DNA of 8,124 bases from AC-32 sp035455605 (GTDB lineage: Bacteria; Actinomycetota; Thermoleophilia; Gaiellales; Gaiellaceae). The notes beneath the pieces were generated by a model. That model saw only the letters and a program-made list of their open reading frames with translations. It searched no databases and was not told where the DNA came from. This document shows, piece after piece, positions 1 through 4,863 of the stretch. Within the stretch, counting starts at the first letter, position 1; each line of letters opens with the position of its first letter. Location of the stretch: assembly GCA_035455605.1 (NCBI GenBank), contig DATIER010000292.1, positions 1 through 8,124 on the forward strand, in the 5' to 3' direction. The position numbers and the translations under genes were made by a program.

Positions 1-308
1 GTGAGCACGAACAGCCAGAGCAGGAGCGAGCCTTCCTGGCCGCCCCAGAACGCGCTGACCGAGTACGGGAACGGGAGCTTGCGCGCCGAGTGGTCGGCCA
101 CGTAGACGTAGCTGAAGTCGCGAGCCTGCAGCGCGTGGAGCAGGACGCCCGCGGCGACGGCGGTGGCGGCGAACGCGCCCACGAGCGCACGGCGGCTCGA
201 CTCGTGCAGCCGGCGGCGCCCCTGCCACGCGGCGAAGCCGCCGCCGGCGGCCGCGAACACCGCGAGCCCGAAGGCGACGAAGAGAGCGGCGCGCCCGAGG
301 TCGGCCAC
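1..308 (-). CDS. ccmF: Cytochrome c haem lyase CcmF, N-terminal part (cut by window edge)
   Basis: CcmF is the membrane haem lyase subunit of System I cytochrome c maturation; it accepts haem from holo-CcmE and joins it to apocytochrome c outside the membrane. The 102 residues visible from the GTG at 308 show two hydrophobic segments (about 7-26 and 43-60) and then the family signature: RDFSYVYVADHS at 63-74, LPFPY near 78-82 and WGGQEGSLLLW at 88-98. The order and spacing fit the CcmF/NrfE N-terminus. The remainder, including the WWD haem-handling domain, lies beyond position 1. The GTG start was chosen because a TAGACT hexamer lies exactly 7 nt upstream and no other start codon is in frame there, which suggests leaderless translation. 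It diverges from ccmC, supporting a ccm locus. NrfE or another CcmF paralogue is possible, but the adjacent ccmC and ccmD favour CcmF. Confidence 0.93.
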   Translation of the reverse strand, partial: MADLGRAALFVAFGLAVFAAAGGGFAAWQGRRRLHESSRRALVGAFAATAVAAGVLLHALQARDFSYVYVADHSARKLPFPYSVSAFWGGQEGSLLLWLFVL

Positions 309-315
309 GCCGCCG

Positions 316-321
316 AGTCTA
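316..321 (-). promoter_or_regulatory. Predicted leaderless -10 element of ccmF
   Basis: Read on the minus strand the hexamer is TAGACT (TANNNT), followed by 7 nt and the GTG of ccmF. This spacing puts the transcript start at or next to the start codon. I see no convincing -35 hexamer at 16-18 bp and no Shine-Dalgarno sequence. The call rests on the -10 match and on the same spacing recurring elsewhere in the window. Confidence 0.55.
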
Positions 322-341
322 GCCGTGGACCCTCGTCGTTC

Positions 342-350
342 TGCGATGAT
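342..350 (+). promoter_or_regulatory. Possible extended -10 for the ccmC-hemC run
   Basis: TGC followed by GATGAT resembles an extended -10 (TGn plus a hexamer with A at position 2 and T at position 6). It would start transcription around 357, a few nucleotides before the GTG at 365. A TAG-containing hexamer at 320-325 (TAGCCG) is an alternative but lacks the final T. No clear -35 is visible. Confidence 0.3.
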
Positions 351-364
351 TGCCGCGGTCTCCG

Positions 365-1057
365 GTGCCCGCCCGTCTCCGCGACATCCCGCTGCCCGCG
401 CTTGCCTGGACCACCGTCGGCGTGGTCGGCGGCGCGCTCGCGCTGATCTTCTTCTACGCGCCGATCGACGCCGACCAGGGGCTGACGCAGAAGATCTTCT
501 ACATCCACGTCCCGCTCGCGCTGACCTCGTACGCGTGCTTCGGCTGGGGCGCGTGGAAGGCGCTCTCGCACCTTCGCACGCGCGCGCCGAACGCCGACCT
601 CGAGAGCTACGCGGCGATCCACCAGGGCGTGATCTTCGGCGCGCTCACCCTCGTCACCGGCTCGATCTGGGCGCGCACCTCGTGGGGGATCTGGTGGACG
701 TGGAGCTCGAACCAGCTCGTGACCTTCCTGATCCTGTTCCTCTTCTACTCCGCCTACTTCATGCTCCGCTACTCGGTCGAGCCGGGGCCGGCGCGCGCGA
801 ACATGTGCGCCGTCTACGCGCTGTTCGGCGTCGTGCTGATCCCGGTCTCGTGGCTCTCGATCCGGCTCGCCAACGACTTCATCCACCCGACCGTCTTCAC
901 GAGCCACGGGCCGCAGATGTCGACCGCGATGTTCGCGACGTTCTGCGTGTCCTGGTTCGGGCTGCTGCTCCTCGCCGGGACGATGTACCGGGTCGAGCTG
1001 GCCGGCAAGCGGCTCGACGCGCGCCTGCGCGAGCTGCGGGAACTGCTCGGGACGTGA
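365..1057 (+). CDS. ccmC: Haem exporter/handling protein CcmC
   Basis: CcmC is the integral membrane protein that loads haem onto the chaperone CcmE in System I cytochrome c maturation. The 230-residue product (from GTG 365) has about six hydrophobic segments, the usual CcmC topology and size. It carries the histidine in IFYIHVP (H48), a tryptophan-rich segment WGIWWTW (107-113) and a second histidine in DFIHPTVF (H174), matching the two haem-ligand histidines of the family. The Trp-rich motif normally runs WGTWWxWD; here the Asp position is Ser (S114). A TTG at 350 would add five residues, but it overlaps the possible -10, so GTG 365 is preferred. A 21-bp gap leads to ccmD. The related CcsA/ResC and CcmF families share the WWD motif, but length and both histidine contexts fit CcmC. 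Confidence 0.9.
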   Translation: MPARLRDIPLPALAWTTVGVVGGALALIFFYAPIDADQGLTQKIFYIHVPLALTSYACFGWGAWKALSHLRTRAPNADLESYAAIHQGVIFGALTLVTGSIWARTSWGIWWTWSSNQLVTFLILFLFYSAYFMLRYSVEPGPARANMCAVYALFGVVLIPVSWLSIRLANDFIHPTVFTSHGPQMSTAMFATFCVSWFGLLLLAGTMYRVELAGKRLDARLRELRELLGT

Positions 1058-1078
1058 GCCATCGCGTGAGCCGCGCCC

Positions 1079-1240
1079 GTGAGTAGCGGCGAGAAGTACG
1101 TCGCGGCCGCGTACCTGGTCGTGTTCGTCGCAGTGCTCGGCTGGGTCGGGATCATCGCGTCGAAGCTGTCGCGGCTCTCGCGCGAGGTCTCGGAGCTCGT
1201 CGAGCTGGCCCGGCAGCGCCGCGAGCGGGATGCTGCTTAG
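1079..1240 (+). CDS. ccmD: Small haem exporter subunit CcmD
   Basis: This 53-residue frame begins at GTG 1079 and ends at TAG 1238-1240. The product has a short polar N-terminus (MSSGEKYV), one hydrophobic membrane span at about residues 9-27, and a basic, helix-prone cytoplasmic tail (residues 29-50, rich in Arg, Glu and Leu). That is the typical layout of CcmD, the small single-span protein that links CcmC-CcmE to the CcmAB ATPase and helps release holo-CcmE. Position immediately after ccmC is the classic place for ccmD. The last 11 bp overlap the start of hemC in another frame, implying translational coupling. CcmD sequences are too short and divergent for a firm family match by eye; the identification rests on length, topology and context. 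No strong Shine-Dalgarno sequence precedes the GTG; an in-frame TGA lies at 1067. Confidence 0.82.
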   Translation: MSSGEKYVAAAYLVVFVAVLGWVGIIASKLSRLSREVSELVELARQRRERDAA

Positions 1241-2057
1241 GGTCGGGTCGCGCGGCTCGCGCCTCGCGCTGACGCAGGCGGAGCTCGCGGCGGAGCGGCT
1301 GCGGCGGCCCGGCGTGGAGATCGCGCTCGTCCCGATCACGACGGCCGGCGACCGCGACCGCTCGAAGCCGTTCGGCGAGATCGGCACGCGTGGGGTGTTC
1401 GTGAAGGAGATCGAGGAGGCGCTGCTCGCGGGGCGAATCGACGTCGCCGTGCACTCCGCGAAGGACATGACCTCGACCGACGCGGCCGGGCTGGTGGTCG
1501 GCGCGTATCTGGAGCGGGAGGATCCGCGCGACGCGCTCTGCGGCGCGGACGGGCTGCGGCCGGGGATGCGGGTCGGCACGGCCTCCGTGCGGCGGCGTGC
1601 CCAGCTGCTCGCCCTGGAGCCGACGCTCTCGATCGAGCCGCTGCGTGGGAACATCGACACGCGGCTGCGCAAGCGCGGCGAGCGCGGGCTCGACGCGATC
1701 GTGCTGGCCGCGTGCGGGCTCGACCGGCTCGGGCTCGGCGCGGAGGTCGGCCGGCGGTTCTCGCCCGAGGAGGTGCTCCCGGAGGCCGGGCAGGGGGCGC
1801 TGGCGCTGCAGGTGCGGGAGGGTGAGGAGGAGCTGGTCGCAGGCGCGGACGACGCGGAGACGCGGCGGCGGGTCGAGGCGGAGCGTGCGGTCGTCTTCGC
1901 GATCGGCGGCGGGTGCCTGGCGCCGGTCGCCGCGCACCACGACGGCGAGGTGCTGACGGCGCTCGTCGCGGCCGAGGACGGCTCGTGGCTCGAACGGCGT
2001 CAGGGCGACGATCCAGCAGCGCTGGCCGCCGAGCTCGGGGCTGTGGCCGAGAAGTGA
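1230..2057 (+). CDS. hemC: Hydroxymethylbilane synthase (porphobilinogen deaminase) HemC
   Basis: HemC polymerises four porphobilinogen molecules into hydroxymethylbilane on a covalent dipyrromethane primer, in the cytosolic haem/sirohaem/cobalamin pathway. The 275-residue product opens with RVGSRGSRLALTQAE (4-18), has VHSAKDM (74-80) with the catalytic aspartate at D79, EREDPRDAL (95-103), VGTASVRRRAQL (115-126), LRGNIDTRL (138-146), LPEAGQGALALQVR (183-196) and the cofactor-attachment cysteine in GGGCLAPV (C229). All three domains are recognisable. Only 46 residues follow the cysteine, so domain 3 is shorter than in the roughly 310-residue enterobacterial enzyme. The ATG at 1230 lies inside the end of ccmD, so the two genes are probably cotranscribed and coupled. 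Confidence 0.97.
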   Translation: MLLRVGSRGSRLALTQAELAAERLRRPGVEIALVPITTAGDRDRSKPFGEIGTRGVFVKEIEEALLAGRIDVAVHSAKDMTSTDAAGLVVGAYLEREDPRDALCGADGLRPGMRVGTASVRRRAQLLALEPTLSIEPLRGNIDTRLRKRGERGLDAIVLAACGLDRLGLGAEVGRRFSPEEVLPEAGQGALALQVREGEEELVAGADDAETRRRVEAERAVVFAIGGGCLAPVAAHHDGEVLTALVAAEDGSWLERRQGDDPAALAAELGAVAEK

Positions 2058-2138
2058 CACTTCCGGCACGGCCCGGTCACAGACCCGTGCGCCTTTCGCC
2101 GGTACCGTGAGGCATCCCCGGGTGGGAGGGGGTTAGGG
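2058..2138 (+). promoter_or_regulatory. hemC-hemD gap with possible -10 and strong ribosome binding site
   Basis: The 81-bp gap holds TACCGT at 2103-2108, a TANNNT-type -10 without a clear -35, and a purine run GGGAGGGGG at about 2124-2132 that ends about 6-7 nt before the hemD ATG. Unlike most starts in this window, hemD therefore has a classical Shine-Dalgarno site and a leader of roughly 25 nt if the -10 is used. Read-through from hemC is equally possible. Confidence 0.4.
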
Positions 2139-2798
2139 ATGGGTCCCGCCCCGAAGCGGCTGCGCGTGATCGTGACGCGGGCACGAGAGCAGCTCGAGCC
2201 GCTCGCCTCGCGCATCGAGGCTCTCGGCCACGAGGTCGTGCGGTGCCCGCTGATCGAGCTCGAGCCGGTCGGGCCGGAGCACGTCGACGTCGGCGGGTAC
2301 GACTGGGTCGTCGTGACGAGCGGCTACGGCGCCCGCGAGCTGCTCCGTCGTGCGCACGGGGAGCTGCCGCGAATCGCTGCGATCGGGCCGGGTACGGCGG
2401 CCGCGCTTCGCGACGCCGGCAGCGAGGCCGCGCTCGTCGCTCGCATATCGACCCAGGAAGGCCTGGTGGCCGAGTTCCCGCGTCCGCCGGGCCGCGTGCT
2501 GTTCGCCGGCGCCGAGCGCGCGCGGCCGCTGCTCGTCGGCGAGCTCGGAGCCGACTTCGTGCCGCTCTACCGGACGCGCACACTCCACCCGGACCCACCG
2601 CCAGAGGGCGATCTGGCCGTGCTCGCCTCGGGCTCGGCCGCGGAGGCGCTCGCCGCTCTCGACCTCGCTCTCCCGGCGGTCTCGATCGGACCGGAGACGA
2701 CCCGCGCGGCGCGCGCGGCGGGCCTCGAGGTCGTGGCAGAGGCGAAGACGCACGACCTCGACGGCCTCGTCGACGCCGTGCGCGCCGTCTCGCTTTAG
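2139..2798 (+). CDS. hemD: Uroporphyrinogen-III synthase HemD
   Basis: HemD closes hydroxymethylbilane with inversion of ring D to give uroporphyrinogen III, the branch point to haem, sirohaem and cobalamin. The family is poorly conserved, but the 219-residue product shows its landmarks: VIVTRAREQLEPLASRIEALG near the start (residues 10-30), PLIELEPV (38-45), DWVVVTSGYGAREL (54-67), AAIGPGTAAAL (79-89), a second-domain segment GRVLFAGAERARPLL (118-132), LYRTRTL and, near the end, AVSIGPETTRAARAAGLEV. The pseudo-twofold two-domain HemD fold is consistent with this pattern and length. The ATG is supported by the GGGAGGGGG ribosome binding site. Its position right after hemC is the usual pairing. 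The TAG stop also forms the first three bases of the predicted -10 of the next gene. Confidence 0.93.
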   Translation: MGPAPKRLRVIVTRAREQLEPLASRIEALGHEVVRCPLIELEPVGPEHVDVGGYDWVVVTSGYGARELLRRAHGELPRIAAIGPGTAAALRDAGSEAALVARISTQEGLVAEFPRPPGRVLFAGAERARPLLVGELGADFVPLYRTRTLHPDPPPEGDLAVLASGSAAEALAALDLALPAVSIGPETTRAARAAGLEVVAEAKTHDLDGLVDAVRAVSL

Positions 2799-2801
2799 GC
2801 T
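2796..2801 (+). promoter_or_regulatory. Predicted leaderless -10 of the SAM hydrolase gene, overlapping the hemD stop codon
   Basis: TAGGCT matches TANNNT and is followed by exactly 7 nt and then GTG 2809, the start that gives the expected DUF62 N-terminus. The first three bases are the TAG stop codon of hemD. A TCGACG resembling a -35 lies at 2770-2775 but its 20-bp spacing is too long to count on. Confidence 0.55.
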
Positions 2802-2808
2802 CCCGGCC

Positions 2809-3615
2809 GTGGTCATCACCTTCCTGTCCGACTTCGGCCTGCAGGACGACTTCGTGGGCACGTGCCACGGCGTGATCAAGCGCATCGCCCCCGAGGCCGA
2901 GGTGATCGACATCACCCACGGCATTCCGCCGCAGCAGGTCCTGCAGGGCGCGCTCGTCCTCTGCAACACGCTCCCGTACATGCCCGAGGGTGTGCATCTC
3001 GCGGTCGTCGACCCGGGCGTCGGCAGCCACCGGCGGCCGCTCGCGCTGGGCACCGGCGACGGCCGCTTCCTGGTCGGCCCCGACAACGGCCTGCTCCTGC
3101 CGGCAGCCGAGTCGCTCGGCGGAGTCGCCGAGGCTCACGAGCTCGCGAACCCCGAGTACGCCCTTGACAGCGTTTCCCGGACGTTCCACGGTCGCGACCT
3201 CTTCTCGCCGGCCGCCGCGCACCTGTCGCTCGGCGTGCCGCTCGGCGAGCTCGGGCCGCCGATCGACCCCGGGGCGCTCGTGCGGCTCGACGTGCCGAGG
3301 CCGGAGGTCGGGCAGAACCGGATCCGCGCCGCAGTCCTCTACATCGACCACTTCGGGAACATCCAGCTCAACCTCAAGCGACATCATCTTGAAGAGGCGG
3401 GAGTGCTCCCCGGGGTGACCGTCGAGCTGGAGCTGGCACTCGACCGCTACTTCGCAATCGCCGCCAGGACGTTCGCCGACGCTCGGCGTGGCGACATCAT
3501 CCTGTACGAGGACTCCTACGGGAACATCGCGATCGCGATCAGCGGGGGGAGAGCGGCCGACCTGTTCGGCGCCTCGCCGAACCAGGACGTACGCATCCAC
3601 CTGCGGACGCCGTGA
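2809..3615 (+). CDS. SAM hydrolase (DUF62 / SAM hydroxide adenosyltransferase family)
   Basis: Members of this family use water to split S-adenosylmethionine into adenosine and methionine; the related fluorinase and chlorinase use halide. The 268-residue product begins MVITFLSDFGLQDDFVGTCH, the family's standard N-terminus with the SDFG motif at 7-10. It continues with DITHGIPPQ (34-42), VVDPGVGSHRR (66-76), LVGPDNGLL (88-96), TFHGRDLFSPAAAHL (125-139), YIDHFGNIQLN (178-188) and SYGNIAIAI (236-244). D68, R75 and H127 fit the Asp-Arg-His set tied to water activation in the hydrolases, arguing against a halogenase. GTG 2809 is chosen because it gives the exact family start and sits 7 nt after TAGGCT; longer versions would run into hemD. 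It overlaps the next gene by 4 bp, so the two are probably coupled. Confidence 0.93.
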   Translation: MVITFLSDFGLQDDFVGTCHGVIKRIAPEAEVIDITHGIPPQQVLQGALVLCNTLPYMPEGVHLAVVDPGVGSHRRPLALGTGDGRFLVGPDNGLLLPAAESLGGVAEAHELANPEYALDSVSRTFHGRDLFSPAAAHLSLGVPLGELGPPIDPGALVRLDVPRPEVGQNRIRAAVLYIDHFGNIQLNLKRHHLEEAGVLPGVTVELELALDRYFAIAARTFADARRGDIILYEDSYGNIAIAISGGRAADLFGASPNQDVRIHLRTP

Positions 3616-4253
3616 ACATGCGCGCGCTCGAGGCCGGCGCCGGTCGGCGGTTCGCCCGCCTGGCCACGAATGCCGTCGTCGCGAGACCGCGGTTGTGGCG
3701 GCTCTTCCGCCGGCCGTTGCGGGCACAGTTCGACCGCCTGGCGCCGAGCTGGGCCGACCTGCGACGGCCGGAGGCGTTCGCCGCCCTCGAGGCGGCCCTG
3801 GAGGCGCTGCCGGGGCCGCCCCGGCACGTGCTCGACCTCGGCACCGGCACCGGGCTCGCCGCGTTCGCCGTCGCGCGCCGCTTTCCGGAAGCGGAGGTCG
3901 TCGGCCTCGATCTCGCCGAGCGCATGGTCGAGCAGGCGCAGGCCGAGACGCCGCCGGAGCTCGCCGGCCGTGTCTCGTTCCGGGCCGGCGACGCAGAGCG
4001 GCTGCCCTTTCCGGACGGCGCGTTCGACCTCGTCGTGCTGGCGAACGCGATTCCGTTCTTCGACGAGCTCGCCCGCGTCGCGGCGTCCGGCAGCCACGTT
4101 GTCTTCTCGTTCTCGTCCGGCTCGCAGACGCCGATTTGGGTCCCGCCCGAGCGCTTGCGCCGGGAGCTCGGCGCCCGCGGATTCGCGCAGTTTGCGGACT
4201 TCGAGGCCGGCGCCGCGACCGCGCTGCTTGCCCGCAAGCGCGATCGGCTCTAG
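3612..4253 (+). CDS. Class I SAM-dependent methyltransferase, substrate unknown
   Basis: The 213-residue product has a Rossmann-type methyltransferase core: glycine-rich motif I VLDLGTGTG at 73-81, the acidic ribose-binding position in VVGLDLAERMV (D100), motif II-like GDAERLPFPDGAFDLVV at 126-142, and later strands rich in hydrophobic residues. This is the UbiE/Methyltransf_11 type. About 50 basic and aromatic residues precede the core and may form the substrate lid. The tail (180-213) is short. The GTG at 3612 overlaps the upstream TGA in a GTGA junction; an ATG two codons later (3618) is an alternative. The tight overlap with a SAM hydrolase puts a SAM-using and a SAM-destroying enzyme on one transcript. 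Nothing in the sequence identifies the methyl acceptor. Confidence 0.85.
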   Translation: MNMRALEAGAGRRFARLATNAVVARPRLWRLFRRPLRAQFDRLAPSWADLRRPEAFAALEAALEALPGPPRHVLDLGTGTGLAAFAVARRFPEAEVVGLDLAERMVEQAQAETPPELAGRVSFRAGDAERLPFPDGAFDLVVLANAIPFFDELARVAASGSHVVFSFSSGSQTPIWVPPERLRRELGARGFAQFADFEAGAATALLARKRDRL

Positions 4254-4266
4254 GCTCTCTGACACG

Positions 4267-4310
4267 AGGACGTTCGCGGCGCGGTTGCACCGGCCCGGAC
4301 GTCCTTTTTT
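4267..4310 (+). terminator. Rho-independent terminator after the methyltransferase gene
   Basis: A perfect 7-bp inverted repeat, AGGACGT (4267-4273) with ACGTCCT (4299-4305), is followed directly by a T6 tract (4305-4310). The 25-nt interior is GC-rich and can form a small extra CGG/CCG stem around TTGCA. It lies 13 bp after the methyltransferase stop and ends the ccmC-to-methyltransferase run before the tRNA gene. Confidence 0.82.
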
Positions 4311-4325
4311 CGGCGGCTCCGTGGC

Positions 4326-4331
4326 TACACT
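4326..4331 (+). promoter_or_regulatory. Predicted -10 element of tRNA-Phe
   Basis: TACACT matches TANNNT and ends 10 nt before the mature tRNA 5' end, so the precursor would have a 5' leader of only a few nucleotides. No convincing -35 is seen; the region where it should lie is the T-tract of the terminator. Confidence 0.5.
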
Positions 4332-4341
4332 AGGCGCCCGC

Positions 4342-4414
4342 GGCGAGGTAGCTCAGTTGGTAGAGCACACGGCTGAAAACCGTGGTGTCGCCGGTTCGAT
4401 CCCGGCCCTCGCCA
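4342..4414 (+). tRNA. tRNA-Phe (anticodon GAA)
   Basis: The 73 nt fold into a full cloverleaf. The acceptor stem pairs GGCGAGG with CCTCGCC and is followed by discriminator A. The D arm is GCTC-AGTTGGTA-GAGC, the anticodon stem CACGG/CCGTG encloses CTGAAAA with GAA at 4375-4377, the variable region is GTGTC, and the T arm is GCCGG-TTCGATC-CCGGC. The CCA end is not encoded (CTT follows), so a CCA-adding enzyme is needed. The 3' end lies 13 bp from the stop of the convergent receiver gene, and no separate terminator is evident. Confidence 0.98.
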
Positions 4415-4427
4415 CTTCCCGGACGCG

Positions 4428-4826
4428 CTAGTCGGCGAGCGGACGCACGCGGGCGAGCCGCTCGAGCAGGCCCTCGACGAGCTGGCTCTTGACCAGCACC
4501 TCGTCGGCCCCGGCCTCGCGCACGGCGCGATGCAGCTCGGGTGCGTCGTCCCCCGTCAGCGCGATCAGGCAGAGATGCGGGTGGTCACGCCGCAGGCGGG
4601 AGGCAGCGCTGACTCCGTCCAGCAGCGGCATGTGCAGGTCGAGCACGACCGCGTCCGGGTCGAGCTGGTCGGTCAGCTCGATCGCCTCGAGGCCGTCTGC
4701 GGCGGCGCCGATCACCGTCAGCTCGGGCTGCCGGTCGATCAGCTCCCGCAGCGACTCCAGAAACGGCCGATCGTCGTCGGCGATGAGCACGCGAATGCGG
4801 GAATCGTCCGACGGCGGGAGATTCAT
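4428..4826 (-). CDS. Stand-alone response regulator receiver domain protein
   Basis: The 132-residue product is a single CheY-like receiver domain with no output domain. It has the acidic cluster IADDD (D17-D19), the phosphoacceptor aspartate in VVLDLHMP (D63), the switch threonine in IALTGD (T91) and the conserved lysine in VLVKS (K113). The sequence looks most like NarL/FixJ-type receivers whose DNA-binding half is absent; it stops about 17 residues after the lysine, which is complete for a receiver. It may pass phosphate on, act by protein contact, or sequester a kinase signal. No histidine kinase is visible nearby. The ATG at 4826 is preferred over a TTG at 4835 because the TTG overlaps the predicted -10, whereas the ATG lies 8 nt after it. 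It diverges from the arginase gene. Confidence 0.92.
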   Translation of the reverse strand: MNLPPSDDSRIRVLIADDDRPFLESLRELIDRQPELTVIGAAADGLEAIELTDQLDPDAVVLDLHMPLLDGVSAASRLRRDHPHLCLIALTGDDAPELHRAVREAGADEVLVKSQLVEGLLERLARVRPLAD

Positions 4827-4832
4827 GACAGA

Positions 4833-4846
4833 CAACGCTAGCCTTG
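4833..4846. repeat. Near-perfect palindrome carrying both divergent -10 elements
   Basis: CAACGCTAGCCTTG reads as its own reverse complement except at one symmetric base pair (positions 4836 and 4843). The centre GCTAGC provides TAG on both strands, so each strand obtains a TANNNT hexamer from the same few bases. It could also be a dimeric-protein operator. Confidence 0.6.
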
Positions 4847-4863
4847 CCGCGGTGCGGGCTCAA
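4835..4863 (-). promoter_or_regulatory. Promoter of the receiver gene (leaderless type)
   Basis: On the minus strand TTGAGC (4863-4858) is followed by a 17-bp spacer, TAGCGT (4840-4835), 8 nt and ATG 4826. This is the best-formed promoter in the window, with four of six -35 consensus bases and ideal spacing. Its -35 lies within the first codons of the arginase gene. Confidence 0.62.
4839..4844 (+). promoter_or_regulatory. Predicted leaderless -10 of the arginase gene
   Basis: TAGCCT is followed by exactly 7 nt and GTG 4852. It shares two bases (4839-4840) with the opposing TAGCGT. No -35 match is visible at 16-18 bp. The spacing decides the start of the arginase gene, whose reading frame stays open upstream into the receiver gene. 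Confidence 0.55.

Noticed and set aside
1152..2069. A 305-codon minus-strand frame over hemC
   Set aside because: Shadow of hemC, whose catalytic Asp and cofactor Cys motifs are intact on the plus strand.
2054..2080. GTGAC/GTCAC inverted repeat at the hemC stop, as a terminator or attenuator
   Set aside because: Only 5 bp of stem with a 17-nt loop and no T-tract; inner CCGG pairing competes with the outer stem.
2077..4290. A 737-codon open frame on the minus strand opposite hemD, the SAM hydrolase and the methyltransferase
   Set aside because: Its product is a low-complexity Arg/Pro/Ala/Gly-rich string typical of antisense frames in high-GC DNA, whereas the plus-strand genes carry clear family motifs throughout.
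4342..4430. tRNA-Phe 3' end as an integration site for a mobile element
   Set aside because: No integrase, no direct repeat of the tRNA end and ordinary chromosomal genes on both sides.
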